A DNA stretch of 64,000 bases from Argentina anserina (GCF_933775445.1 NC_065878.1:4858001-4922000); one strand, 5' to 3'; positions 31,766-43,750 are shown, counted from the stretch's first letter. A program made the numbers and translations. The notes: generated by a model from the sequence alone, not told the origin.

Positions 31766-33466
31766 GGAGGAAGACTTTCAGTTTCTCTTTTGCTTTGATT
31801 CAAAGGACGACACAATAAGTGACTTAATTCCAACCAGCGGTTCAATAGCTCTCAAGGAGGCTTTCATTCTGACTACTCAAGAGTCCTCATCGTGCATTGC
31901 TTATAATCCACCCAATGGAGCTTTCTCCATTCCAATTCATTGCTTGGGCAACTGCCTAAGTACTTGGGTTCTTCAACAGAGGATCCAAATATTCATCGTA
32001 GAGAGTTTCTAGATATATGCAAATTGTAATCTATTAATAATCTAACCCGTGAAGGCCAAAAGTTAATTTTATTTCCTTTCTATTGAAAGATGATGCTAAA
32101 CGTTGATTGTACTCTTTGCTGCCTGCAGGAATGATCACCACTTGGGATGACATGACCAAGAAGTTCCTGAAACAGTTATGCATCACTAAAAAGGACGGTG
32201 ATTGACTCTATGAGGCAAGAGAGGAGTTTTAGGAATTGCAAAGGAAGTGCCCTCACCATGCATTTTCACTGGGACTTGGTTCAATTCTTCTATGAAGGAC
32301 TCGACACCACAAATAAGAGCATGGTGGATTTTGCATGTGGTTGCACGTTCAAGAACAAGACCGGTCAACAAGCGTATGAATTGATTGATGATTTGGCAGA
32401 CAACAACCGCTAATTAAGTTCTAAGGATAAGAGAGAAGGAAGTAAAGGCCATGACATCTATGAAGTGGATACGAGGAACCAAATGGCACCTCTAGGGAAG
32501 CTTGACATTTTGGTCAAGGCAATTAGTGGTTCCAACGACAATGCCCAAGTGTGCGGTATTTGTTCTTATTCTGATCACACAACAGAGAATTGTCCAAATG
32601 GTGATATGGCTAAGGAACAATTGAACTTCATGGGTCAATAGAGACAAAGGTACAATCCATAATCCAACACCTACAACCCTAGACTTAGAGATCATCCCAA
32701 CTTTCGTTGGAACAACAATGGTCAGACCAACAACACTCAAGTTCAAGGACAATTCCGTCCTCCAGGTTTGTTTGTGAGGCCTCAAGCACCTCAAGGTTTC
32801 GTTCCTGCTGATGTTAATAATTCTAACAATGCTAATGCTTCTACGGCTAACTATGATGAACCCTTGAAGTCCCTTTCTCAAGGGCAACAAAATTTAACAA
32901 TTGCTACTCAAGTTCTTGTCACAAGTCAACAAGCTCATTCTAAGGACATATCCGAGCTTAATAAGAAAATGGGACAAGTGATTGACGTCAAGGGTAAGAT
33001 TCAAGAAAGAGGCAAGTTGTCAAGCCAAACTCAGCCCAATCCTAACATTGAACACGCCAAAGCCATGATAATAAGAAGTGGGAGAGTTTTGGACACTCCA
33101 AAACCTCCACCAAAGAAGGCCGTACCTTCTAAAGGCAAGGCTGCCGTGCCATCTGTTCAAAATAACCTTGAGAAGGACCCTACTACCTCCAAGGCCAACC
33201 ATGCCGTACCCCTACCCCATAGTGATCATGTTGTGCATGATAAAGGTAAGGATCCTAACTCTAGTGGTTTGATTTCAACTAATGTTCATGCTCGTGTTCC
33301 ATTTCCCAATAGGTTCGCGAAGAAGAAACATGATGACTATGATCAAGTCGTTCTCGAAATCTTTAAGAAAGTGGAAGTGAACATACCTCTCATTGAATGC
33401 ATTAAGCAAATCTTGAAGTATGTTAAGTTTTTGAAGGAGCTATGCATGACAAGGAGGATTACATGA
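31766..33466 (+). pseudogene. gag of the plus-strand Athila-type element
   Basis: Successive broken frames show ALKEAFILTTQESSSCIAYN (31.85 kb), REFLDICKL (32.0 kb), LKDDAKR then LYSLPAG and MITTWDDMTKKFLKQL (32.08-32.18 kb), and FYEGLDTTNKSMVDFACGCT (32.29-32.36 kb). The zinc knuckle CGICSYSDHTTENC is near 32550, then DHPNFRWNNNG. The final 232-codon frame (32768-33466) is a low-complexity Asn/Gln/Pro-rich linker. The zinc knuckle retains all four ligands (CCHC). At least two frameshifts and stops are seen in the first half. There is no original start codon because the 5' end is truncated. Confidence 0.85.
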
Positions 33467-34029
33467 GAGAAGTTTTGACAATGAGTGAGGCAGTCTCTGC
33501 CGTGCTACAAAGGAAGCTACCACCCAAGCTTAAGGATCTAGAGAGTTTTTCTATCCCTTGTACAATCAGAAACACAAGATTTGATAAGATTAGGCTAGAT
33601 TTAGGCGCATCCATTAATGTAATGCCTTATTATATCTATGTGGATTTAGGTCTAGATGCTTTGAAACGAGATAATGTAGTTATCCACCTCGCTAATCGAT
33701 CTAACAAAGTCTCTTTGGGATATGTTGAGGATGTTCTTATGCAGGTGTCTTCGTTGATATTCCATGTTGATTTCTATGTCATTGACATAGAGCCAATTGA
33801 TGGAGAGGACGGTGACATTCCCATTATTTTGGGCCTTCCCTTTATGCACACTGCAAGGACCAAGATCGATGTGTTGGATGGTTTACTCACCTTTGATTTC
33901 GACAGTGAAGTGAATAGATTCAACATCTTTGAAGCCATGAGGTATCCAATTTCAGAATCTAGTTATTGTTTTTTAATTGATATGCTTGATTCCCTTGCAG
34001 AGAATTTCTTATACCTTGACAAAGGATGA
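33442..34029 (+). pseudogene. Protease of the plus-strand Athila-type element
   Basis: A 195-codon open frame overlaps the end of the gag frame. It contains RKLPPKLKDLESFSIPCTIR, the active-site block RLDLGASINVMPYYIY near 33590-33640, and the flap/second-half block IPIILGLPFMHTARTKIDV. The lineage uses D-L-G-A-S instead of the usual D-T-G. The frame is intact over the whole domain, the best-preserved part of this element. It runs into a frameshift at about 34020 before RT. Confidence 0.82.
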
Positions 34030-35300
34030 ATTGGCATCAACCATTGCCCTAGGGGCCGGACTTGATACTGACGGTTCCAACGTTTCTGTGTTGGACCAAG
34101 ATGATGCCGTGCCTCCTTATGTGATAGAGAACGTGACCTCTCGTGAGGTTTTGCTACGTGAGGTAAGTTATGTTTCTCCCCTTCTGATTTTATTAACTAC
34201 TAAAAAGAATCTATCTTCAGTGGTGCAGCCCCCAAAGCTTGATCTTAAGGTTCTTCCTGACCACTTAAAGTATGCATTTCTAGGAGGAGAAGAGACATTG
34301 ACGGTGATAATTTCATCTGCACTCAACAAAGTTCAGGAAGAGAGACTTGTTGAATTAATTAAGCGACACAAGACGGCCATAGTTTGGACCTTAGCCGACA
34401 TCAAAAGAATCAGCCCCACCATATGTGTACACTATATTCTACTTGAGAATGGTGCCTAAACCAACCAAAGAGGCCCAGAGACGTCTTCACCCACCAATGA
34501 TGAAGGTTCTGCAATATGAGATTACAAATTACATGATCGTGGTGTGATTTACCATATTTCTGATAGCCGGTGGATCTCTCCCATTCCAATCATTCCCATG
34601 AAATCTAGAATCACGGTGGTGAAGAATAATGATCACGAGTTAGTGCCTCAGATAACGATTACCGGTCATCGAGTATATATTGATTATAGGAAACTCAACG
34701 CCATGATAAGGAAGGATCATATGCCTTTGTCATTCATTGATCAAATCCTTGTTCGACTCGCTGGTCATTCGTTCTATTATTTTCTCGATGGATATAGCGG
34801 CTACAATCATATTTTTATTGTAGAGGAGGATCAAGAAAAAACGGTTCACATGTCCTTTTGGTATATTTGCTTATCGTCGAATGTCTTTTGGTTTACGCAA
34901 CGCTCCAGATATGTTTCAACATTGTAAGTATAAAATTTTCTTTGAGTTTATTGATTCTAAAATTGAAGTTTTCATGGATGACTTTTTGATTTATGGTGAA
35001 AATTTTTATGCATGCTTAGAGAATGTGGAACTTGTGCTTAAACGTTGTGAAGAAACTAACTTGGTTTTGAATTGAGAAAAATATCACTTTATGGTTACGC
35101 AAGGCATTGTGTTAGGTCACACTATTTCTTCTAAGAGAATTGAAGTTGATAAGTCTAAAATAGATCTTGTACGTTACTTACCCCTCCCCACAACTATGGG
35201 GGACGTTCGATGGTTTCTTGGACATGTAGGTTTTTATCAAAGATTTCTCTAAATTGTGAGACCCTTGAGTTCATTGCTTCAAAAGAACGCTCCCTTTAAT
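34030..35300 (+). pseudogene. Reverse transcriptase of the plus-strand Athila-type element
   Basis: The frames show VQEERLVELIKRHKTAIVWT, RISPTICVHYILLENGA, ISDSRWISPIPIIPMKSRIT, VYIDYRKLNAMIRKDHMPLS, FLDGYSGYNHIFI and, after a frameshift near 34870, MSFGLRNAPDMFQHC and VFMDDFLIYGENF. The catalytic pairs are visible (Asp in DGYSGYN, two Asp in MDDF). The C-terminal part (35080-35300: GIVLGHTISSKRIEVDKSKI) has further stops. Confidence 0.86.
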
Positions 35301-35309
35301 GGCGTATCT

Positions 35310-35985
35310 TAGGTTTCAATTTGATGATGATTGCAAGCACGCATTTGCGACTTTGAAGAAGCTCTTGACGTCGGCACCGATCATGGCACCGCTGGATTGG
35401 TCTTTACCTTTTGAATTAATGTGTGATGCCTCTGACTATGCAGTTAGAGCCGTGCTAGAGCAGAGGAAGGATAAGTAACCTTACGCCATCTAATATACCT
35501 CAAGAACGCTCAATGATGCTCAACAAAACTACACTACAACAGAGAAAGAACTTCTTGTTGTTATCTTTACTTTGGATAAGTTTTGTTCTTATTTACTTCA
35601 ATCCAAAGTTATTGTTTACACTGACAATGCAACTTTGAAGTACTTAATGACAAAGCAGGATGCTAAACCGAGGAAGGATAAGCAACCTTACGCCATCTAA
35701 TATACCTTAAGAACGCTCAATGATGCTCAACAAAACTACACTACAACAGAGAAAGAACTTCTTGTTGTTATCTTTGCTTTGGATAAGTTTTGTTCTTATT
35801 TACTTCAATCCAAGGTTATTGTTTACACTGACTATGCAACTTTGAAGTACTTGATGACAAAGAATGATGCTAAACCGAGATTGATTTGATGGATTCTCTT
35901 GCTTCAAAAGTTTGATCTCGAGATCAAGGACAAGAAGGGGAATGACAACGTTGTGGAGGACCATTTGAGCATATTGGTGAGAGAT
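35310..35985 (+). pseudogene. RNase H of the plus-strand Athila-type element, with internal 207-bp duplication
   Basis: Blocks [52 protein letters not shown] and LLQKFDLEIKDKKGNDNVVE are RNase H and linker motifs. The central part is present twice, as units 35464-35670 and 35671-35877 with about 96% identity. Both copies share a TAA stop (35491-35493, 35698-35700); the first has an extra CAA-to-TAA stop (35476-35478). The gene is therefore dead, and at least one lesion predates the duplication. Confidence 0.87.
35464..35877 (+). repeat. 207-bp tandem duplication in RNase H
   Basis: Two adjacent units, each starting 'aggaaggataag' and ending 'gatgctaaaccg', differ at about eight positions. 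The length is exactly 69 codons, so frame is kept. Confidence 0.97.
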
Positions 35986-37212
35986 GCTGAGCCCTTAGTC
36001 ATTCAAGAGAGTTTTCTGGATCAGCAACTCTTCAGAATTGATGTAAGTGAACCATGGTATGCAGATATTGTGAACTATCTTGTTTATAAACAAATTCCTG
36101 AGACTTTATCTCATGTTGAAAACTTAAACTTAAGGAAATATCTAAGTAATACATTTGGGATGACCCTTACTTGTGGAAACATTGTGTTGATCAAATCATT
36201 AGGAGGTGTGTCCCTGAATCTGAGTATAGGTATATACTTGCTTTTTGTCATTCTAAATCATGTGGAGGTCATTTTGGTTCACATAGTACAACCCGTATAA
36301 CTTTAGAGTGCAGTTTCTTTTGGCCTACGATTTTTAAAGATGCATATACTTTTTGTATGACTTATGATAGATGCCAACAAATATGAAATTTAGGTTCTAG
36401 AGATCAAATGCCTATGACTCCTATCATACATGTCGAAATTTTTGATTGTTAGGGTATTGATTTCATGTGGACCGCTTCCAAGCTCTAATAGTTTCTTATA
36501 CATTCTTTTTGTTGTTGATTATATTTCGAAATAGGTGGAAGCAAAAGCCACCAAGACTAATGATTCTTGAGTTGTTTCAGAGTTCCTTCATTCTAATATC
36601 TTTTCTAGGTTTGGAATGCCACATGTTATGATTAGTGATCGAGGGTCTCACTTTTGCATTAAATCAGTTGGATCAAATCAGACAGATTGGTCTTAGAGGT
36701 TAGATGATGCTTTATGAGCTTATAGAACTGCATTTAAAACTCCTCTTGGTATGTCTCCTTTCAAGTTAGTCTATGGAAAGACGTGTCATCTTTCTGTGGA
36801 GCTTGAACATCAAGCTTGGTGGGTTGTAAAAATCTTTAACATGGACATTGATTACATAGGAATCTACAATTGCACTAGCTTGAAGAGATTAGGAATGAGG
36901 CCTATGAATCGACAATCATATATAAGGAGAAAAGAGTTCCATGACTGCATGATTTGTTGGAAAGACTTTGTTGTTGGGCAAAAAGTTTTATTGTTTCATT
37001 CTCGACTTAAGTTATTTCCTGGCAAGTTACGTTCTAGATGGTTAGGACTTTTTACTATTACTAACATTTTTCCTTTTGGAGCTATACAGATTAAAAGTGG
37101 TGTGAAAATAACGGAGTTCACGGTCAATGGACATCGCTTGAAGCCGTACTATGAGACCTTTGTGGAACATGTTGACGAGGAAACTTCTCTCCTTGAACCT
37201 ACGGCACCATGA
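35986..37212 (+). pseudogene. Integrase of the plus-strand Athila-type element
   Basis: A zinc-finger remnant (CHSKSCGGHFGSHSTTRIT, then FCMTYDRCQQ, one Cys changed) is followed by core pieces GIDFMW (36.45 kb) and MISDRGSHFC (36.63 kb). The sequence then jumps to the segment normally about 60 codons later, so the catalytic Glu region is deleted near 36660. The C-terminal frame (36751-37212) is open: [53 protein letters not shown]. It aligns with the integrase at 62981-63922. Confidence 0.86.
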
Positions 37213-39135
37213 TGTGAAGTTGAAGAAGTCTAGGCTAAGGGACTTTAAACTTAAGCGCTTTATGGGAGGCAACCCATCCGATATGAAGTATAGGAGGAGT
37301 CGTCAACGAGTGTTTGCATTTTTTTTTCCCTTCATCTATTTATTTTGATTCATATAGTGTTATATTTTTTGTTTTTCTTTGTTTGTTTTGGTGAATTCTA
37401 TGCCATGTTGCTTGTGTTATTTGTCTTTCTTTGTTACATTGAGGGAAATGCAACGTTTGCAATGTGGGCTGGGTTTGCATCTTTGTTTCAGTTTGTTTAG
37501 TTTTTTAATTTCAAAAAAAAACGAAAAGAAAATAAAATAATATTAAATCGGAAAAGACCATATAAAATATAATTGCTTTTGTTTGCTTTGTTTTGTTTGC
37601 TTTGTTTTGAGTCTTAGGTGCTTTCAACTGTCTAGGATGGGTATAATCTTTGAATTTATGGTTGATAAATGATCACAAGATTGAAATGTGCTTAAGTGTT
37701 ATTCGATGGTTAATTGACGTTGTTAGAAATTGTACAAACATGTAGTAGATAAGGAAGTGTAACATTGGTACAAAATGAACATGTGATTACAAGTTTGATT
37801 CATATAACCGTATGTGAGCTTTTGAGCTACATATGTGCTTTCATTCTAAGTGTTTAATCTACTTTTCTTGGCTATGTTACTTTATAACCTCATTATTCTT
37901 TCTATTTGATCAATTTGCATGTCATAGCTCTCTAATGGACTCTAGAATTTACTCTTGTTGACTGTTGAAACTTTATATCATAATATGCTCTGATTCTTAA
38001 AAGGATTGTTGGATCTTTCTAAGATTTCCACCACTTTATACCAAAAAGCCGTATTCTTTATTTGTGCTTTGTTGGGACACCTTAGTGTTAACCCCATTGA
38101 GCATACGTTAAGCCTTTTTTTTCATCACCAACATGTTAATATCCTTACTTAGTATAGTTATATCTCTAATCTTGTCTTTGAGGCTTGGTAGAGACAATTT
38201 TGGTGTTAATATGGAGTGATGATTTGATTTAAGTGTGGGGTTATGATTGTAAGTCATGAGAAAAGAATATAAAGAGAAGAGAAGTTATGCGGAAGAGAAA
38301 AGTAATATACAGATTTGAAAAAACAATAGAAGCTATGAGGATTGAAGAAAAAAATGATGATCACGGCATGTTTTGTGTTTGATGTGAACTTAGAATTGTG
38401 TTTGATGTGAACTTGGAATTGTGTTTTACTTGTTGAATGCTAAATAATGTTATACTTTATCCTTTGTTCATTTTCACGTTGTTTAGAATGAAGAATGAGT
38501 CCAACATGATGATATTTAGCCCTTGTTTTTATGGAGTTTGATGACATAATGTGGTTTGTTCTTGCTCTGCTAAGTCTTTAGGATGACCTTTGTGATTTCT
38601 TTATCTGAAAAATTATTTCCTTGTTGAGTCTAAGCCTACATTTATAAAAATCTACATGATTCTTAAAATGAGTAGCCTTGGGTCTATGGAGAGTGTCGTA
38701 AGAGTAAACATATGATTTTGGTCCATTTGTGCATGTGGTTGATATCTTTCATGAAGCTTTTTCACTATGTGATTTACGATTTCTATATATCTATGTGTGT
38801 CAAAAGCTCTTAACCATGAGCCATGATCTTGAGAGAAAATAAGAGTGCATACCTTTGTGAGGATGAAATTAAACTTGTTTGAAACATGTTGAGTTTAACA
38901 TCACCTATTGTTCTGCTATGTCTTACTTGTTATGCGAGATCTGCATGTTAATTAACCTTTGAATTCTACTTGTTATTTCGATTAAGTGTTATTCTTAATG
39001 TCATCAGTTCGAAGATTTATGAGACAAAGTGTTAAAGGCTATAGAGTTGATTTCGTGTCTTTTGTGCTTTGTGTGTTTTGGTTTTAATTTTCGTTAGGTT
39101 TGCTAAGGGACTAGTAAAGTCTAAGTGTGGGATAA
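37213..39135 (+). other. Non-coding 3' region of the Athila-type element with repeated polypurine-like tracts
   Basis: About 1.9 kb of T-rich sequence without an env-like frame. It matches the reverse complement of 61163-62980. Purine tracts of the form AAGTGTGGGG occur at about 38229-38242 and next to the LTR at 39124-39135, with a diverged one at 37460-37475. The last is the polypurine tract proper. Confidence 0.75.
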
Positions 39136-41178
39136 TGGATAGGAACACAAAATGTGACGTTCTTAATGACTATATACCATATTCTTACTCTTCATTACTT
39201 TTTATTTAGGGTGTTTTAGTTCATTTTGATAGAATAAGTGTTTAGGGATAGCTTATATCAAATATGTATGAATTGTTGATGAAAACGTGCTAAGTGTTTG
39301 AAATCATTGTTGAGATAGGTTTCCTTATTCGACTAGGACTCTACTTTCATATTCTCGTTCTTTCCTATTTCGAACTTGTCGATTCTTTTCAGGAAAAATA
39401 AATCCATGTTATAGATCGAGAGAGGAGGCTGTGTGAATCCATGACCGAGCTGATTAGGGAGAGTGAGTTCCAATCCAAGATGGACATGGAGAGAAGAGAT
39501 GTCGTGTATTCTAGAAGTGTATATGCCATATGCAGCCAAGACCATCTCCCATTCGAATTTGATTTCCTATTCAGAGTTGGAGTTCAAGACACAAAGTCCA
39601 TATCAAAGAAGATCTTCACATTCAAATCTAATTCTACTACCAAAGACGGACGAAATGAAGGTTGATCTTGCTCCTATATATAGAGCACTACATCAATCCT
39701 TGCGCCAAATACTAGCCAAAGCTCTGCCCAAATACATCCTCACCACAAGATCTAGAATCCGAAAATCATATAACGCTTCACCATCTTTACGAACCAATGC
39801 TTGGACTTAGGACATTCATTCCCTCGAAGATCTCGTACTACCTTTGTGTGAAGTCTTGGAGGTTAATTCAAAGTGTAACTCTAAGATTTCATGTTTAGAA
39901 TAGCTTAACTCGAATATGTGTGATTTGATAATGAAAACGTGCTAAGTGTTAGAAATCTATATTGAGATGTGATTCCTTACTTGATTCGGACTCTAATTTT
40001 CTATTTCTAATTTGTCGATTCTTTCCTAAGACAAATCTTAGATGAATTAGGAGAGGTGAGGCTGTGCTATCCATATTCTAGTTGAAAATGGAGAGTTGAT
40101 GCCGTGAGTTACATTCCATGTTGGACTTGGAGTTCAAGAATCAAAATTCATATCAAAGAAGATCTTCACATCCAAATTAGATTCTACCACTTGTAGAGGA
40201 CGGCATAGGGGCTGTTTTGTTCCTCTATATATTCCACACGCTATGGACAAAAATTCATCATCAATGATTGCGCCAAGTACTAGCCAAACCTTTGCCAAAA
40301 TACATACTCACCACCAAGAACCCTAAGTCTGAATTGATCCAGCCATTCACCATCTTTTTACACCAAAGCTCGGAGCCTAGGATATTCAATCGCTTGAAGT
40401 TCTCTTGTTATCTTGTCTTATGCCTCAGAGGATAATTCAAAGTGTAATTCTATGATTTTCATGTTTAGAATTCAGAATTTTCTGTTCTTTTTCTTGGATG
40501 ATTATTGTTTTAGGTTTTGTTAAGTTCATTATAATTTTTTCTATAAGATTGTATTAAACTTTCAAATTGAATTTTACCTTGATTAATGAAATCGGTCTTT
40601 GGTTTATGATTTTGGATTTTTTTCCCTGAGTTTTCATGTTTAAGTTAGAGTATTTAGTTGTTGTGTTTGCTCGGAGTATAGCATGACATTTAGGTTGTTC
40701 GATTAAAGGCTTGTGTATTAAAACGTGATTTTCTTTACTTGCTACTTGGAGAATGTATGCTAGGTTAATTGTGTTAGATTTAAATAAGGCGCTGAGCAAT
40801 GCTTGAATGTGTTAAGTGTCTATGTGATAGAATAACCTCGGAGGTCCCTAATTTCATTATCGAACCTAAGTTGTCTAGAGTAACCCTACAACATGAATCT
40901 GTTTGAAATTGAGACTTGGTTTCTTTTATCTTGTATAGTTTGTTTCGGTAATTGCTTATGTGTTGATTGATTGATCACATGTATATATTAGCTTAGGTTT
41001 TATTTTATGTTTAAACCTTGATCCGAAACTTATAACCTTTTAAACCAACTCGTGAGTTTGATATTATGTGGTTTTGTGAATCATTCCCTAGTTTGGATCT
41101 TCGGCTTGTAACGATACCATACTACTAATGATGTTTCTACATGTTTAATATTCATGAGCAATTCTAACGTTTTCATCA
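39136..41178 (+). repeat. 3' LTR of the Athila-type element, with internal partial duplication
   Basis: It begins TGGATAGGAACACAAAATGT next to a polypurine tract and ends near CATCA at 41178. The segment 39245-39901 is followed by a second, diverged copy of the same LTR part (39902-40490). Both contain 'gaaaacgtgctaagtgtt', 'tcatatcaaagaagatcttcac'-type and 'aattcaaagtgtaa' blocks. The TATA-like 'ctatatatagagc' (39671-39683) and 'cctctatatattcc' (40221-40234) mark two promoters. Confidence 0.8.
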
Positions 41179-42222
41179 AAAGAACAAACAATTCATACGC
41201 AAGCCGCACTCACACTCTCACACAATATCATCATCAAACTATAAAAGTAATATAGTGATAGAAATATTTACTTGAGAGGGTGACCTATGTTAAAGGTCAT
41301 TGACAAAGTTCGATCCCGAAACACAGAACAACCGGGCAAAGTTAATAATACAAAGTCTCACATCTAGAAACAAAATTCCAGTCCAAGAGGATCAGAAAAA
41401 AAATCATATTAAGCCTTCTAAGTTCCAACGAGATTATGAAAACCTTCTAACCACTCATCTCCAAGCTCATATACAAGACCAGCTAGTATTGAACCTTTTC
41501 GCTCCTTACCATTGCCATTGACATACTAGAATCATACGAGCCTAAAAACATGGTTAAACAATACTATAGATAGAAAAAAACTAAATCTAAAATAGAAAAC
41601 CAACATATGTAAAAAAATCATGAATTTAAAAAAATCAGATCTCATCCTATTTCAAAACCTAACATATGTAAAAAAATCATGAATTTCAAAAATCAACAAT
41701 CTAACAAATCACTTAATCAAATGACTAGATCTCATCCTATTACAAAAAGATAGATTATCTATTTCTAAATAAGAACGAAACTAATAAAAATAATCCAAAA
41801 TAAGCTATAGCACAATAACAAAGAGGAAATCAAAATGAGAAGATGAAGTACCTTTGTTATAGGAGAACGGAAAAACGTTGATGTTGTCGTTCGTCAAGGT
41901 CAGTTCGTCTTCTCCTTCCTTCCACTGCTGATGTTTCATCTTAGAGAAAGAGAATACGTAAAAATCTCTTTTGTTTTGGTCTGATTTCTCTAGGGCTTAG
42001 GTATATATATCAAGCACTAAAGAATCCTACAAAATCTATGAGATAATAGAATCCTTGAGAGTTGAATGAGTTTTGAATACCATCAAAATTAAACGGATTA
42101 CTTAAAGTACTAATTGAATACAAGTTGAGTTTTACGGCATTTTTAAAATCTGAATTGAATACCAATAAAGTTTTCAAATACAAAAAAATCGAACAAATTC
42201 TTGATTGAATACACTCCCCTAA

Positions 42223-42987
42223 AACTTAATTCAAAAATAAAGCGGTGCGCAGTGTAACAATTCACAACGCCCAATAACGGCGGATTGGATATAAACTCCA
42301 GCCCACAATAACCATGAACTAATAACCTTACAATTAAACATAACTAAAACAGTTTTTAGGGCCCATCTAAGAGTTAGCCCAACACTTAGCCAACGTTGAG
42401 TAATGCATGCAAACCCTAGACCTAGCAAGCATGCCATGATCAACTGTCGCAGCCTCCTTACCTCAGTTCCACCACCATGATGTTGTACGAACTCCACAAT
42501 CTAGAACTCCTGCTACCAGAGTATCTAGACCGCAACATCATCAAATACCTCAAATCGGAAAACACCATCCTCCATAAACTAGATCACTCAACCTTACACC
42601 ATCCGGTCATTGTCCCATTAAGACAGAATCCCTAGACACTGGGTAAACCCGAGCTTCACCGATCCCCGCAAAACAAGGCAAACAAGAGACCACCACAGCC
42701 ACTAGAAACGCCAGCAAGTTCTTGAAAAATCTTATGATTGACTGCATATCTCAAACTCTACTGGCTTATAATTATTCCCATCCGGCAGGAAAGCCATGTG
42801 GTGTTCAACATGATCAAGATACTAGCCTAGACCAAGGCTGTCGCCGTCGGACGACATGATTCTTGGTATTGTCGCGGGGCTCTCTCTCTATGATCAAAAT
42901 AACATTTAGTGTTTTTAATGATTGTTGTAATTGAAGCTAAAAATATAAATAAATAAATAAAACAAAAAAATATAAACTGATTAAGGG
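42223..42987. other. Unassigned DNA
   Basis: Short minus-strand frames (42231-42497, 42827-43033) show no recognisable domain. An A/T-rich run (42940-42970) is present. No element ends are seen. Confidence 0.4.
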
Positions 42988-42997
42988 GTGAATTGAT

Positions 42998-43148
42998 GGA
43001 TTCGTCTATGCTGCAGCGCTGCATACCATACATACCGAATCAGACGGTAGATAGAGTGTGTCTTAAAATGCATGTGGGGTCCGTGCGGTGTATGAATGGT
43101 GGATTAGAGGTATGTATGGTATGCAGCGCTGCACCATAGAATTTTCCC
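42998..43148. mobile_element. MITE with 32-bp near-perfect inverted repeats and 10-bp target duplication
   Basis: The arms TCTATGSTGCAGCGCTGC and onward to 'cataccatacatacc' (43005-43036 and, inverted, 43109-43140) are identical except for one base. The outer tips (GGATTCG and GGGAAAAT) are weaker. GTGAATTGAT flanks both sides (42988-42997 and 43149-43158). A 9-10-bp target duplication and GGGAAAAT-type tip suggest a Mutator-like MITE. Confidence 0.85.
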
Positions 43149-43158
43149 GTGAATTGAT

Positions 43159-43750
43159 TAGTAAATTAAAAATATTTTCAAACAATTAATTATGTTCTTA
43201 ATATAACGGTTAGAATATTCATAGAAACAGGGGTATGACAAACCTCTGATTACCTAATAATCTTCCAATCTCAGGCAACTAAATTTAATAAATACAAATT
43301 GGCATGAAATCCTAAAATAATATAATGATGAGAGTATATAGCAACCCAAATAAAATGATTGATAATGAGCAACTAGCAGCAGGAACAATCTTCATTTTGA
43401 ACAAATCAAAGCTTATTGTAAACTATGCAAATAAAGGTTCTTAGAAGCTTCATTAGTAACACGAATACATATGGTCAAAGTAATTATCTCATACCATGAC
43501 GACTAGTTTGATTAAAATGGCTTAATAATTTGGAGAAAAGTTTCAATCTTCAAACTCACCCACTCTTACAAGAAAAATGCATATTATGCATTGTATATAT
43601 GATATCTCTATCACTTGTCATTTATAGCTAGCTGATCATAATTCTTAGCATGACAACTAAGCAATAGCCACTAATTAAGATTTGGGCACAGTTCTTCATT
43701 TTAAAATCATGATCGATATGTGGCTGTGAGTTGACCTTCCAAATTAAGAG
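43159..43750. other. AT-rich spacer with no identified feature
   Basis: No reading frame, repeat or RNA signature was recognised. Confidence 0.4.

Larger units (their letters stand above)
31766..41178 (+). mobile_element. Athila-type Ty3/gypsy element, 5'-truncated
   Basis: The order on the plus strand is gag, protease, RT, RNase H, integrase, a ~1.9-kb non-coding 3' region and an LTR. There is no 5' LTR or leader: gag begins next to a Tat LTR sliver. The family is the same as the minus-strand element at 58676-64000 (integrase C-termini and LTRs align). An Athila-lineage assignment rests on the protease core DLGASINVMPY, the FMDDF RT box and the gag motif RDHPNFRW. I find no env-like frame in the 3' region. 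Confidence 0.85.
30543..42219. mobile_element. PIF/Harbinger-like element interrupted by an Athila-type retrotransposon
   Basis: The left end is GGGGGTGTATTCAATTTAGA. The reverse complement of the right end is GGGGAGTGTATTCAATCAAG. A perfect 3-bp TAA target duplication flanks them (30540-30542 and 42220-42222), as in PIF/Harbinger and Tourist elements. The arms (30543-31720 and about 41180-42219) repeat 'gaattgaatac' and 'ttttaaaatct' steps near both ends. No transposase frame is recognised, so it was probably non-autonomous before it was split. Confidence 0.82.

Noticed and set aside
37213..39135. env-like ORF expected in some Athila elements
   Set aside because: No open frame with signal peptide or membrane segment exists here or in the matching region 61163-62980.
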